Below are positions 45,055 through 56,928 of a DNA stretch of 64,000 nucleotides, one piece after another; within the stretch, counting starts at the first letter, position 1, and each line of letters begins with the position of its first letter. The notes below the pieces were generated by a model, which saw only the letters and a list, made by a program, of their open reading frames with translations, made no database searches and was not told the DNA's origin. The stretch lies in contig OX235271.1 of assembly GCA_944472155.2 (NCBI GenBank), positions 97,477,256 through 97,541,255 of the forward strand, in the 5' to 3' direction. Position numbers and translations under genes: made by a program. The DNA comes from Trichobilharzia szidati (Eukaryota > Platyhelminthes > Trematoda > Strigeidida > Schistosomatidae).

Positions 45055-47845
45055 AATTTGTCCAAACTAGTGTAAGCCGGTCTAAGCCTGTTTTATCCGC
45101 TTATCGTCACTTTGTCATTGTTACAGGGGGATATGTATCGTTTACGGACTTCTGGTAAAACCATTGAATAACACCGATGAGACAAAATCATCTAAGTTTC
45201 ATAAACCAAATGAAAGCTGGATCAAATTAACTAATAATTCCGACGCAACACTTTCAAATACTTCGTAAAGGTATTACTCCCGTTGAACTTGAACATACCA
45301 AAAGAAGGAAATAAAGCTAGACAATATGAAACTTTTCATTTTGTTGATTCTTGTCAGCTGCATACAACCTGAAACCATTTGTATATCAAAACGCAAAATA
45401 TTCATGTACTTCCAATAGTTAACTTGAAGTAGGACATTAGTATTACGTGATTAACCTCGTGAAAAGATGAAAAGAAAGACTGACATATGTGTATATATAT
45501 ATATACATATGAAAAGTTAAAATATATTCTAGAGGTGTCAGAGGAAGTTGAACACTAGCTAGAAGTGCATAGTTGAAAAAGCCTATTACGTAACAGATAA
45601 TATAATCTGAATAAATCTGAGCGATTAAAGTAAGTCGAGTAGATATCAAAAAGCCAGGTGGGGTATATGAGTGAAAGCAGAAATGACACTGTCTAAAATA
45701 AATGTGATTAAAGTAAAGCAAATAGCAAATGTTATCAAACCATGATTGAATGAATTCATCTCAATTTGGTAGAACCCTTCAGCGGATCACTCTACACACA
45801 GTGATATATATATATATATTTACATCACTGTTTTAAATTCGTATCGGGAAATGGCTCCAATAATTAAAGTAACTACAATTAAAACAATAAGGTGAAGCTT
45901 TTACCATAGTAGGGAAAAATTAGCAACAGAATGTTTCTTCTGAATCCACAGGTTCGGCTTCATTTGTGTGATAGCTTTCACTATAGGGAAATGTAACACA
46001 CTAGGGATAACTTTTACTTTAATTGTGGTCGTCATCTATTAGGTGATGGACGATAGCAGTGTTAAAGATATTCATACCTTTTAGCTGCAATAGTTTGGAA
46101 TATGCTCAGCTTTGTGATCAGAAATAGTTCTTTATGTTCATTTGCTGTATGTGCTAACTAATAATATGTAAACTGGTAGTTGCAGCTGGAGTTAACATGA
46201 AAGAAGAATTCGTCAACCTTTGATTGTTTCGTTGAGGAGATTACCCAGTAATGTTTACCCAGCCTGATGTCTAGATAACTTTTCTTCAGTGAAGAACTCA
46301 TTTGGTTTTTATAGACTCTTTGTCAGCTTCAAATCTAAGTCTTAGAAAGATCTAACGAATCTACGTTTAAGTAAACTTTAGGTAGAAATATCTTCACTTA
46401 GTTTCAAATTTCACACTACATAAAAATCGACTCAAATGTCTAAAATAAAAGATTATTTAGTTATTTAACTTAATGTTAGTTTCTTTAGCGTATGATATTC
46501 TAACATTGACCTTTAGCAAACTTCAACAGTTATTCTTGTCACCTTTTCCATGTCTGCATTCACACCCATCGTGCTGTTTGCTTTCCGCCTTACACTTAAA
46601 TACGAAAGTAGTGTTAGTTCTCTAATAAGACCTGGCTTCAGTAATTCATTTTACTGAAAACATGATATCATATAATCCACCACAGCATCTACTACAGTCC
46701 TAGAGGTGATCAGTCACAGTCCCAACAAATCATTCAGAACATCCATGATGGCAGTACTGCATTCGCAGTTAGTGTTAGCGTAAAACTGGTAGTTATCGAA
46801 GTGTGGTTGTAGCAAACATTTATAATTATAGGCTTGGTGGATTTTATGTCTCACAGTACTACTTAAAAGCAGGTGTATACATATATGGCTCCTATTATAA
46901 TGAAAGCATGGGCATGTATAACCTTTCATTTTTGAACACTTTAAACCAGTTTAACAGCAGTCAGTTGTTTGGTGGGTAGATACTATAAAAAGACATTTGA
47001 ATTTCTGATGACCTTCGTCAGTTTTAACAACATCATTTAGTCGATCAGTAAGCGTACAACTAAGACCTCACCAAGTAGTACTGTCTTTACTAAAGGACCT
47101 AATCAAACTTGCAAGACCTCTACTTCAAGTCATACACCCAATAACACCTTCTGTAAAGCTAATTTTTTTGTGAACAAACTTATTGTCACCCATTGACCAT
47201 CACAATTTAATCTAGACTACTCAATTTCCAGAATTATTTTCTGTTAATCCCTCCTTTGTGGAATGAACACACAGCACAGCCGGCTTGTCAGTTACTTAAG
47301 AGAAACGCTTTCCCTTTACCACACACTCTTCACAGGCAAGGTGACTATGTCTTCAAACCCTGTCAATTTTTAAGTTACGTAAAACATGGAGGAATTCGCT
47401 TATAATCTTTTCCTTGTAGCTTCATTTGTAGTAGGATAGAGATTTCAAGGACATTCCTCATGGAGACGAAGTCCTGATAAAACATTGGGAAATGAAAGCC
47501 TTACCACTATCTCAAGCTAAAATCTATCAGTCAACATGCATTTGATTGACAAATTCACCAAAACAAAAATCATAAAACATAGTATATTCATCTTTTAGTG
47601 TAATCGTTATTCCTATTGTAAAATCTGTATATGTCATTCAGATAGAATATTTTTTGATGTCCTTATTTTTATGGGTTTCTAATAGATTTGGTAACAATAA
47701 TGCTATATCGTTAAGTGAATAATTTCCTTTCTATCATTGTAATGTTTACTCTCTAGTTACTTATAGTCTGCTTATAGTATAATTAACTATATTTATTAAA
47801 CACTCACGGAATATTTCGTATTCTAGAGCAATTATTCTTCTAATT
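45055..47845. other. AT-rich stretch, nothing recognised
   Basis: A near-palindromic ATATGTGTATATATATATAC run lies at 45485-45511, and a (TA)n run near 45804-45819. The part 46500-47480 is less AT-rich. It has no family-like frame that I can name, and its longest minus-strand frame is 71 codons at 46714-46929. Confidence 0.35.
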
Positions 47846-47848
47846 GAT

Positions 47849-48077
47849 ATACTTGTGGTTCATTGGCAGATTGCTCACCAACCATGCATGTGATCCAGGG
47901 CTCGACTCCCGATTGGAGCAATAATTTACCTCCCTTAGCTGGTTATGAGCCAGACACAGAGGGAAGGTTGGGCATATGGTTAGCAATCCCACCCTATAAA
48001 AAGACACCACCCATACTGAAACTTCAAAACTCAAGCTTGAAGCCCTATGTTCCACTGGGAACGCATAAGAATGACAT
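47849..48077 (+). mobile_element. SINE-B copy, head damaged
   Basis: The head area reads TGTGGTTCATTGGCAG, ACCAACCATGCATGTGATCC, then B-box-like GGCTCGACTCCC. The body is well kept: CTCCCTTAGCTGGTTATGAG, GAGGGAAGGTTGGGCATATG, GTTAGCAATCCCACC, AGCTTGAAGCCCTATGTTCC and ACTGGGAACGCATAAG. The acceptor-like ends no longer pair. Confidence 0.75.
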
Positions 48078-48079
48078 TT

Positions 48080-48865
48080 GACATGACTTGACATTCTACT
48101 AATTGAAATAACATCAAGCTAATAAATTAAAACAATGGAAAATATTTTGTTTTGCTTATTTCTCTTAAAAAGATAATTAATCTGGTAAAAGCAATTATAA
48201 TATGTCAGTATATTACTGTAGAACTTGTATATTACCAGTTTTCACTCAAGAACTTTACTGCATAATCGACAACCCAGCTGATGTAACTATGATGATTTGA
48301 CTGTCTGGAACAAAGTGTGCTTAATACGTTATCCGGTAAACAAAACTATATCATCACTGTGTGCCTTATAAGATAAAGATTTCATGCGTGGAACTGCATT
48401 CCACATGATGCATATGGATAGAGCAGTCCATATTGTAAATAAAATTTGTTTAGTAGATACTGAAAAGAAAAACTAGACCACAGTATGGTATAAATTCACT
48501 AGAAATTCTACTGAATCCATCACGCAGAAGTAACCAGACAATAACAGGTACTGAATAGGTTTAATCAGGTAGTGTACTGAAGCCAAGCCACACAAAGGAA
48601 AGATAAAATAGAGATTCTAGAAAACGGTAACACACAAATGGTTGTCAGATATGTGTAGCTCATTAGTAGTTATAGTCAGGAACAACAGTTTCATGAAATA
48701 ACCACATATGAATAAATGTGTATTAAAAAGGTGTAAAAACCCAAACTCAGTGATAACAGTTTGTGTTTTCATGCCCCATATCTCTTTACTAATTATGTTA
48801 AGCTGTGTCATTTTTGATATGAATTAGAAAATTTTCATCAACAAAACTAGTGGACAGAAGACCAG
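48080..48865. other. AT-rich stretch, nothing recognised
   Basis: No shared repeat or family-like frame was recognised. Confidence 0.35.
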
Positions 48866-48869
48866 TAGT

Positions 48870-49870
48870 TCAGTGAAGAGTCTCTTTTCAACGAATTCAT
48901 TTTCACAGATGCACAATCGCAAATATATATGGTTGTTTTTTATGTGTGTGTACATTCAATTTATCAAACGAAAATATAATTGGTAAGTTTTTTGGTAGAG
49001 TTACATAATACGAAAGGCGTTCAAATGAACTGGATATTGATATAAGAGGTTAGTAACAAAAGTGATGAGTTCTCACAAATGATTGTTAAGGAAGAGTTAC
49101 GTAATAACACGAATAGTTCGATGAAAGAGTTGTTCCCAGGGTGTACATGGAAACAAAATAACATATGGAATTACGCAAGAATTTTAAGTAGTTGGGAAAA
49201 TAAGCATAAAAACAAAAGTTAAGTCAAATCAACAGAGTTGTTACCATGATAGTAGAAGTGGTTGAATAATTTTCTTTCGTATGCATAGGTCTGGTCCTTC
49301 TAGCTGAATGGCTAGGGCTTCTGCAATGCACAGAAGACGGAAACGTATTGTTTTTGCCAGATTGTTCTTCACTTTGTAGACTACTTTGAAGGAGGCGTTT
49401 GTTGAGATGGAATGACAAGTGGTGACGAGATGTTCGATTATTGCACTCCTTATACGGTCACTACTTCCTTTCTGCAGCCAAGCTGGATAGTATTCTTTGA
49501 ACCTTTTTGACAGCATGCACGTTGGACGACCGATGTAGCTAGCTTTACAGCAACAGGTGAACTGATATATACACATAGAAGTGGTCATGTGTGAGATATT
49601 GTCCTTTGGGCTTCCGCAGATCAGCGGGCGACTGGAGGATACTACTGTCAACGTTGGCACAAAGAAAGTTGTTAAAGAAGTGGAAATTCTCCTCCTAAGG
49701 ACATCACTGAGTAGGTCACTTTTGAAGTCGAGGTTAATATAAAGTATCTTTTTTGGCAGGGATTGCGTCTCTTGCTTTCGGATTTTCTGTCTGATGTTTT
49801 TGTCTAGGAATCTTGGTGGATATCCGTTTTTAAATGAAGATAGTGGAGATATTACAAGTTTCGCCATCTA
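48870..49870 (-). mobile_element. Penelope-like element family P2, 5'-truncated copy with long open frame
   Basis: The coding part is at 49241-49867 (described separately). Downstream on the minus strand a 3' UTR of about 370 bp runs to the family's terminal sequence, TTGCGATTGTGCATC...GAATTCGTTGAAAAGAG, at about 48875-48930. That sequence is also present at both ends of the P2 copy at 24.2-25.2 kb. The reverse transcriptase domain is missing, so the insertion is 5'-truncated. Confidence 0.75.
49241..49867 (-). CDS. PLE P2 C-terminal region with GIY-YIG-like endonuclease domain, 208 codons open
   Basis: This is the longest recognisable frame in the window. In order it has a basic linker (residues about 1-50: FKNGYPPRFLDKNIRQKI), LDFKSDLLSDVLRRRIS (47-63), SMCIYQFTCCCKASYIGR (about 96-113), SKRFKEYYPAWLQKG, and IIEHLV. 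The C-terminus is RFRLLCIAEALAIQL to IQPLLL. The YIG half and preceding cysteines of the PLE nuclease are present. The usual T-x-R after YIGR reads PTC, so the conserved arginine is lost, and the expected EH reads EY. The frame is only the 3' part of a PLE polyprotein and its ATG is incidental. It is probably non-functional but recent. Confidence 0.7.
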   Translation of the reverse strand: MAKLVISPLSSFKNGYPPRFLDKNIRQKIRKQETQSLPKKILYINLDFKSDLLSDVLRRRISTSLTTFFVPTLTVVSSSRPLICGSPKDNISHMTTSMCIYQFTCCCKASYIGRPTCMLSKRFKEYYPAWLQKGSSDRIRSAIIEHLVTTCHSISTNASFKVVYKVKNNLAKTIRFRLLCIAEALAIQLEGPDLCIRKKIIQPLLLSW

Positions 49871-49874
49871 GCAA

Positions 49875-50800
49875 GTAATTTACGCCTATTAACCCAGTTT
49901 ATGAAACATTCAAAGAAAAGAAATCACTTTTCAGCTACCTTAAGGCGATTTAAGCAAGCTATCTACAAAAAATAAAACAGCTGAATGAAACCACCTGCAA
50001 CTAATTCCTCTAATGAAGTGTAGAGGAATAAAACCTCGATGTCAGAAATACATTCATGTGACAATAAAAGTCTTCAAACATTTTATAAAAAATTAAGATA
50101 AAAGCGTTTACAGTTCATGCATACATATTTTATTCAGCACCATGCCTCAAAAGACACACGACTTACTGCATTCACTGTGATTCTATATAATTTTTCTTTA
50201 ATGAAAGCAGAAGCATCTTCTGACAATGAGGAAAAAGACCTGTGAAAAGAAGTTATTTAAAAAGACAGTTTAATTAAAGAGAAGAAAGTTAATTGCACAG
50301 GATGAAAATTCTTATTGTTTGTAAAATGGAAACAGTACTACATTAAATGTAATTTATATATGTATCTCAAACATTATTTCAAGAAACTTCTTTTCGCTTA
50401 AGGCCATTAATAAAAATGCAGTCGATTAGTAGTCCCCAGTATAAATGTCAAAACTCCATTAACTGCAGAATAACGTTTTTTTTTCGGCAGGGTTATATAC
50501 ACATTCCCATCGCCTCATTCTTCTTCAGTACAAAGCATATTTGATAAAAACACTCATACAATAAGATATATATGTTTGGAAGATGTTATTGAGGATAAGC
50601 CTAAGACTGTATATGACACCTCAATTTTTAATAACTATGCGGAAGTGCTTTTAAGCACTTAACTACGAAAGCAGAAAAGAAATGTTTTCCATTTGCGAAC
50701 AAGAAACCATTTCACATGCAACCGTAATTTAAAGGCCATTTTCTAAGAGAAGTAGCAGTAAACAAGTTAAGAAAATCAGTGCAGAGGACTTTTGATGTCG
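49875..50800. other. AT-rich stretch, nothing recognised
   Basis: No shared repeat or family-like frame was recognised. Confidence 0.35.
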
Positions 50801-50802
50801 AC

Positions 50803-51025
50803 TATGATACTCATAGTCCAGTGGTTGTTCACGAATTTGCTCCGGGATTTGATTCATGGCTGACTGATTTCTAGGCTTTGCCTACTTTCGAAACTTATTG
50901 TAAGCCTAAAAAAGGAAGGTTGAGCTTGAGACTGGTTATCCCACCCGTCGGAAACACAACAACCACTACTGGAACTTCTGGAGCTCCAAGTTCCATTTTC
51001 AATTCAGGAATCAAGGGATGAAAAG
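50803..51025 (+). mobile_element. SINE-B copy, strongly diverged
   Basis: The sequence keeps the order AGTCCAGTGGTTGTTCACGA, GGGATTTGATTCATGG (B-box area), GTAAGCC...AAAAAGGAAGGTTGAGCTTG, AGACTGGTTATCCCACCC, ACAACCACTACTGGAACTTC, GAGCTCCAAGTTCC and a GAAAAGAGGAAAAAAG end, matching SINE-B block by block. Confidence 0.55.
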
Positions 51026-51542
51026 AGGAAAAAAGATTCTAATACTGAATCTGACAGATGAAGTGTCTAGGCTAGCCACTTCTCCCTATATGTATCAGTT
51101 CGACTTCTTCTGAGAAGCCATTCCTATTGGCTGTTGCTCCAAGAACTTAAGGAGTTGTTCTGAGGAATATTTACAAGTTTGACTCAATAAAAGCCTAGTG
51201 AAATGTATTAATATTTCGATATTAACATAAATGGACTAAGCAACCCATAAGGTTAGTGTAGGATGATCCTTTTCTGTCATCCATTGTGAACCGAAAGAGT
51301 TGCCAAAGTTACTAGGTGCCGAATATTTCAGGCAGCAGAACAAGCTCAGACCTGCTGCCCTGAGATCTGTAAATTCATAATAACTGTTTTACACCGCATA
51401 TTTTTTAGTAACATTCTACCCCCTATCTTTGACTAATGAATGCACTCTTGAATGTAAATTTTTATTTTCTTAATCTGACTCTGAGTACCAATTTAAACTG
51501 TGGCACAAGCTTGACTGTACTGAAATCAAAACCAGAAGAAAT

Positions 51543-51825
51543 TGTGGTGAGAGATGGTTGCTAGCCAAATTGGTTGACAGTAATTGAGGTCAATGTTAGT
51601 CATGTGAAAACAAGGTCAAGATGGACAGGCGGATACAGTTAACATATAGATGAACTGACACAGCCACAAGAGATGCAAGGTAAACTTTGTGTGAGAAACA
51701 ACCAATCAACAGATTGTATTTTCTACTAACATTAACCTACAATAATGTACATCAAAATCTATAAATATGTGTTGATTTTCCGTAATAAAAGTTATGCTGC
51801 CTGGCCCTTGTCTTCTGTTGTTACA
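51543..51825 (+). mobile_element. Solo LTR, family 1 (283 bp, internally shortened)
   Basis: It starts TGTGGTGAGAGATGGTTGCT and ends CTTCTGTTGTTACA. AAAT at 51539-51542 is repeated at 51826-51829. It aligns along its length with the 44.7 kb copy, with deletions in the middle. AATAAAAG precedes the end as a possible polyA signal. It lies immediately upstream of a GIY-YIG C-terminal remnant and may have split that element. Confidence 0.8.
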
Positions 51826-51829
51826 AAAT

Positions 51830-52077
51830 AAACACCGTTGAGCATCTGTTCGATCACCGAGAAATCCGGTTGAACTAGAAAAGCTTGAAAAATCATAGGT
51901 CTACACGCTATAGAATCAGGCCACAAAATTGATTTTGACAATATTGAAATAATCCAGAAAAACTTCGGAAATCACAAAGAACGTCTAATATCAGAAACAC
52001 TATATATCAATCGGAATCCAAATTGTCTGAATAGGAATGATGGACTAAAACAGAATCTTACCTGGTAACAACATTTC
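51830..52077 (+). pseudogene. GIY-YIG endonuclease C-terminal part of a Penelope-like element
   Basis: The frame to the stop at about 52075-52077 reads IIGLHAIESGHKIDFDNIEI, IQKNFGNHKERLISETLYIN and RNPNCLNRNDGLKQNLTW. The pattern (A)-x-E-x-GHxIDxDNxxII, then R-x-x-x-E-x-x-x-I, N-x-x-x-x-NRxxG is the typical C-terminal half of PLE and related GIY-YIG nucleases. The preceding 60 bp (VRSPRNPVELEKLEKS) is in another phase. The YIG half should lie upstream, where the solo LTR now is, and was not found beyond it. Confidence 0.6.
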
Positions 52078-52079
52078 CC

Positions 52080-53200
52080 TCCCCCGTGAAGTGACAAAAT
52101 CAACACGAATGTGATATACAAGTTCACTATGTAAACACACTACCTTTATAATTTTAAACACTGATCAAATCCAACAATCTACACTTGATTTTGTGATCTT
52201 TACCAACTGACCAACTTGACAACGAAAAATGACCCCAGACTGACGAACGATAATCAAATTAGTAAACTTTGTTTTGATATCATAGCAGATGTACTATTAC
52301 CTTTGTTATTTGGTTTAGTGATCTTCATTGTTATTTTGACTTTCAATATGTCCTTTTAACTTGACTTAAGTCTATTTTCTCACCTCTTAACTCTTTATAT
52401 ATATATGCTGAGATTTTGTAAATTCCGGTTTAATAATACTTTGATAAAGCTATTAGTGGCATTAAATAGCCAAATGTCAGTCAGAACAATATCGTTTTGT
52501 TTTTCATTCATTAGGACATACAAAAACCTTTTATTATACTGATGATATTCATTCACTACCATACATTTATTGATACTCATGATCATTAAATTTGGTGTTT
52601 GACGCTCAGTTTTATACCATGTTTATGCATATTACAACTTTATATACACATTTTGAACTGTGGTCTGGTAAAAATCTGTTCACACATACCTCTTGGAATT
52701 TTTATTCTAATGCTTCAGTGTTATTTAAACGAAACGCTGATGTTGTCAATAGCAATTACTCTTTAACTACATTGGATGTACAACTGTAGAACTTAAAGAA
52801 TTTATCGAAAAGAATACCATTATGATAATTAACTGTGCAACAAGTGATACTACTAACAAATCTGGATATCGTTAAATACATTTTGGTGAAAAGAACAAAT
52901 TAGATACCATTGTACTGCTGAGTTTCTATCTTATTACTGATTTAATCTGAGGTTTGAACATACTGTAGCTATTCTACCCTTAGTTTTCTTACAAGGCATA
53001 TATAAACAAGCGGGTATAAACTTTCTAACACAAGTGAATCCATCTGTCATTATAATTAAAAAATAGCCCAATATCAGCAGGCATGCTGTTTCTCTTATCA
53101 GTTAACAACAAATCAATACGGGAAAAATTGTGTGTTTTATAGTTTGATGAAGATGATAAAGTTGATTTGCTAAAAGAAAGACATGAATATGTAAGAATGT
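52080..53200. other. AT-rich stretch, first part perhaps PLE 3' UTR
   Basis: Following the nuclease stop, 52080-52400 could be 3' UTR of that element. A (TA)n run lies at 52399-52408. Nothing else was recognised. Confidence 0.3.
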
Positions 53201-53202
53201 TA

Positions 53203-53420
53203 TGTGTTAGTGGTCCATTGGTAGAATGCACTTCCAGATTCCATCTCCAACCGATTCACTCTTTAACCGCGCCTAACTTACCAGCTTTTAGTAAGCCAAT
53301 AAAAGAGGAAAGGCTGAACGCCAGACTAGGAACTTCATTCTGCAACACTAACAATAGCGCTAATGAAACTTTATATCGAAAAGTGTGAAGCACTATGCTT
53401 CACTTCGAACGCAAGGATTT
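53203..53420 (+). mobile_element. SINE-B copy, diverged
   Basis: It shows GTTAGTGGTCCATTGGTAGA in place of the head, then TTACCAGCTTTTAGTAAGCC, AGAGGAAAGGCTGAACGCCA, GACTAGGAACTTC, GCTAATGAAACTT, GAAGCACTATGCTTCACTTC and GAACGCAAGGA. Each has its counterpart in SINE-B (TTAGCCAGTAA, GGAAGGTTGGGCG, CTATGTTCCACTGGGAACG). Confidence 0.55.
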
Positions 53421-53479
53421 AAATATGTATACATAAAAAATTGTGACATTCTTTATCCTACTGATTATTCTGGACTCTT

Positions 53480-54330
53480 CTAAACTGTCCATCATATAAC
53501 GTGTACTCCAGAGATGGTGCACAGTCTCACTGCTTAGTGAATGTCAGACGTTTAGTCTCAACATTTTGATATATGCTAAGAAATGCAAACTGTAACCCCT
53601 TAATGTGGTATCCAAATTTATATGCTTCGGCAAGTGTAGATACAGTTGGAGGTAAAACGAGATGGGGATTTGTTCCCTTTTAATTATCTTAACCAACTGT
53701 TCGTTTGATACAAATATACGAGCTTGGAGTTTCGATGTTTTTTATCAGTGCAGTGACCAGTCTGTACCCTGTTCTGCCAGAAATGTCATCACCCTTAAAG
53801 GAGAGATATATGCAAGCAGCCTGAAATCTACTTTGTCCACATAAGATTTCCCATATTTGTGGATGAACTTCTGTGGATAATCATTATGAAGCAGGTATTA
53901 CATCAAAACTAACAACCGTTCTTAAACTCTTCTCTCAGAGCAAAGCTTTTTCCATTATCATACAGTGCTCTTCATAAAGTTTTACTGTGGTTTACAGGAC
54001 GAAAAATTTCAAGGATCAGATAATCTACCCAACATTGTCGTTTCTGTGACTCTCTCTCTCTCGGGTTTTTATTATTTCTGTCATTCTGGATATCAAATTC
54101 AATAAAATGAAACCTTTCGCCTTGTTCATAATCCATAATAAAATGGAAATAAGAGTGAACATTAATCGACAGGTATAATATTTTTGATAAATCACTTCTG
54201 TCACAATATGTCACCTGGCACAGAACAGTTTCTGACTGGTTCCAAACTTCATTACTCTTTGCTTCAGGTTGTCAGTGAAAACGTTCATCAGAACTGGACC
54301 TATCAGAATACCTATAGTAATTACACTAAT
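53480..54330 (-). pseudogene. Penelope-like element (third family, P3), RT and downstream blocks, decayed
   Basis: On the minus strand, from 54330: ITIGILIGPVLMNVFTDNLK resembles RT motif B of PLEs (GxxxGSPLGPVLANIF). After several stops, YPQKFIHKYGKSYVDK near 53870 matches the YPxxFI block after the thumb. Near 53800, YLSFKGDDISGRTGYRL and VTALIKNIETPSS match the PFKGD...RRL-x-x-AL block that precedes the nuclease. The order is correct for a PLE. It is distinct in sequence from P1 and P2. Motif C and the nuclease are not readable. Confidence 0.5.
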
Positions 54331-54339
54331 TTAACGACA

Positions 54340-55930
54340 TAAAACATCGCTGAAATGAAACTATGTCTTTGGTACGTGAATGTTCAGACCCAGTCTCGTA
54401 ATTCTAATATATTTGTACTTTTTAGGTTGTAAGCAGCTGCATTTCTTGTCCTCCCTTAATTCTAGTAGGACAAAACTTATACTTTCACACAATTTACTGA
54501 TTCAAGTGCCTTTCAGAAACTTGAAAAACCTGTTATGTCTGATGGTGAACCCTCTTTTCAAATAGACCTAAGTCTTAACTCTGAATAATATATGTAAATA
54601 GATCAGTGGTCATATTTTTATTAATACGATAATAAGATTGTTGAAAATTTTGTATGAAGTCATAAGATTAAGAATAACTTCAGACGACTTTTTATGCTCT
54701 GATTAATTCCTCGTTCTTTCAAATACTAAGTTGAGAATTATCAAGTTGTTACAGTCTTTCTCTTTGTTAGCCTTATTGTATAAAGTAGCATTGCTCAGCC
54801 TACTACTCAAAATGTGATTGGATTACGCAATATTTTTGCAAATTATGAATAATACTTCTAAGCGGCCTACGCAAATCACTGGGCTACCTCAGTTTCCATG
54901 CAACACAATTCATCATATTTTCTCCATTTCCTATTATTTGTTTTAAACATTCACTTATATGCATGAGTGACAAAATGTACTCACGCACATTTTTGATTGG
55001 CTTTCGAACTATCGGCAGGCATTTCTCGGAGATGAAGAAAAAATCTCATAAGAGATTATAGTATACTGCTTCAGACTGAACAGCATGGCGTCACCTGAAG
55101 TATACTATAGACTGCTATTTTATTTGAAGATACTGAATGAAGGGAAAACATTCTTCAATAAATAAAGCTGAGAATTGTGTACACTGTATAAATATTTATC
55201 TAACGCGACTATTTAAGTTTAATGAGATTGAATACCACAACAGTATCGTCTTCATTTAGTAACTCATGATAGGTGATGACAGTGACCAGTACTTGCTAAC
55301 GAGTATAAAACTGTGTGTTAGGACATGTTTGTGAATTCAGTAGTTTTCTTGTAAAAATCACATTGTCACTGAACAAATAGTCCATCTACGACGTATTTCA
55401 CAGTACAGTAAGCTCTGTGAAGCTTTCTGAAAGTCATCGGGATTGGTTACCAAGGCTCTGGAAGAAATATCTCAGCAACGAGCTCACTTTCATTCTTTTC
55501 ATCATACATTTTACCAGTGTTCATTACTGTTATTGATAGCATTACTACTGGTATTTTGAGTGATTACACAATCTTTAGTAATCTTAACATCACACTAACA
55601 AGTCAGCGTGATTGATTTATACTTCACATTTGTTTATACAGATGTGTGTATTAATTACAGTAACCCTTAAAAAGATCTCGTTTTGAGTATTACTGTTCGC
55701 TTACTAAGGAAATCATTAATCCCAACAGATTCGTCGAAAATATCTGGTTATAGGCTTCAAAAGACGTCCACGAGAGTCTTAAGAAAAACAAAATTGTTGA
55801 ATTCGCTTTGGAAACTACACTTTCTCTTCAAACTAGGTCATTAAATTAGTCCTTTTCTTTCTGTGTATCCAAAATAAATAGATAAATAAATAAGGAAGTT
55901 TATCTACTAACTTAATAACATTATATATAT
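54340..55930. other. AT-rich stretch, nothing recognised
   Basis: No shared repeat or family-like frame was recognised. A (TA)n run lies at 55922-55934, directly before the SINE-C body. Confidence 0.35.
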
Positions 55931-55933
55931 ATA

Positions 55934-56045
55934 TCAATTGGTCGGCCTGAAAAATTTCGGCTACCGATATCACATGCTGAAAATTCCATACTTGTACCAA
56001 AAATAAGGTGTGGAATCAAGCTGTAATCAAAAATAAAATAAATAA
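55934..56045 (+). mobile_element. SINE-C body without tRNA-like head
   Basis: It begins TCAATTGGTCGGCCTG, about 15 bases after the point where the head ends in the copy at 63.7 kb. It continues GGCTACCGATATCACATGCT, GAAAATTCCATACTTGTACC, GTGTGGAATCAAGCTGTAAT and an AAAATAAATAAA end. It is a 5'-truncated insertion that shows the C body can be separated from the head. Confidence 0.8.
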
Positions 56046-56675
56046 AAATTATATTTACCCACTTGTTTGCTAACTATACTCTTCCAGTATTCTTTCTCTT
56101 ACATTATCGAAGCAAGTATTTATGTCTTATCCTTCTCACTTAGATAAGGATCATAAAAAATTTTATATTGTACATGCAACATAAGGCGTCTTTCAAAAAG
56201 ATTTCTTCACCAAAATTGTTTTTCCTCCACACATTCCCAAATATTTTATCATCAGTGGAAAAATAGATGTTTAGTTATTGTTTCGGTGATAATGAAGCTG
56301 TGAATACTAATAAGATTTAAACTCGAGGAATATTATTTTGTTGCCTTGTGAAATTATTCATAGTCTCAGAACAAGTAAGACTATTTTGCACATAATTATC
56401 TTTTGTCTCATATTCGTTTAACACAAGTATTAAAAGACCAAGATTTATGCAAATTTTGACGCCGCTTTAACTCACCAACTGTTTATTGACCAAATACAAG
56501 CTGAATATTACACTTTTAACAAGCAAACTACCAACACACATACACCAAATCTATAATTTTTCAGAATATTGTCGTTCCTGTTAATAGGATTATTTTTACA
56601 AGCTAATGTATGTAAAATAGGGGAGTGTTAGTTACTCCCCTGATCGTCTTTTACCCTGGAAGTCCTGGGTTCTGT

Positions 56676-56928
56676 TGGTTACAAGGTTTCATCATTTTCT
56701 GACATTGGTTAGAAAACCATTGGAAAACCTGCAGGGAGTACTGGACAGCTGTTTCCTCCTAGTTTTGGACTCTTCAGCAATAGGCATCCACCGGGGTTCG
56801 AACACAGGACGTTCTGGTTACAAGGCGAGCTCGTAGACCATTAAGCCACTGGGACCCGATCCAATGGCCCATGAATTCTAACTTCTGCGAATTCACGATA
56901 TAGTGCAACCGCTAGCCAATGTCTTCGG
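56676..56928 (-). mobile_element. SINE-A copy, left half of an inverted pair
   Basis: The minus strand runs from part of the leader (TCGTGAATTCGCAGAAGTTA) through the A box TGGCTTAATGG and the B-box area GTGTTCGAACCCC. The hammerhead is at 56733-56788 and the tail ends GATGAAACCTTGTAACC. It joins a plus-strand SINE-A at about 56929. The tRNA-like head is complete enough to show both promoter boxes. Confidence 0.8.
56733..56788 (-). ncRNA. Type I hammerhead ribozyme in SINE-A, core intact
   Basis: The minus strand has stem I TATTG/CAGTA, box CTGAAGA (a valid CUGANGA), stem II GTCC/GGAG (three of four pairs) around AAAACTA, GAAAC, AGCT, and GTC. With the 5.4 kb copy it is the best-preserved core in the window. 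Stem III is again a loopless ACAGCTGT, so cleavage would be expected mainly from dimers or at low efficiency. Confidence 0.75.

Noticed and set aside
45116..45140. TTGTTACAGGGGGATATG as an LTR end followed by a primer-binding site
   Set aside because: No upstream LTR body or downstream retrotransposon coding sequence could be matched. It could be chance similarity.
46714..46929. Minus-strand cysteine-containing 71-codon frame as an exon
   Set aside because: The cysteines are not in a recognisable spacing, the frame is short, and no flanking signals were found.
49224..49418. 64-codon minus-strand frame
   Set aside because: It overlaps the P2 nuclease frame in another phase.
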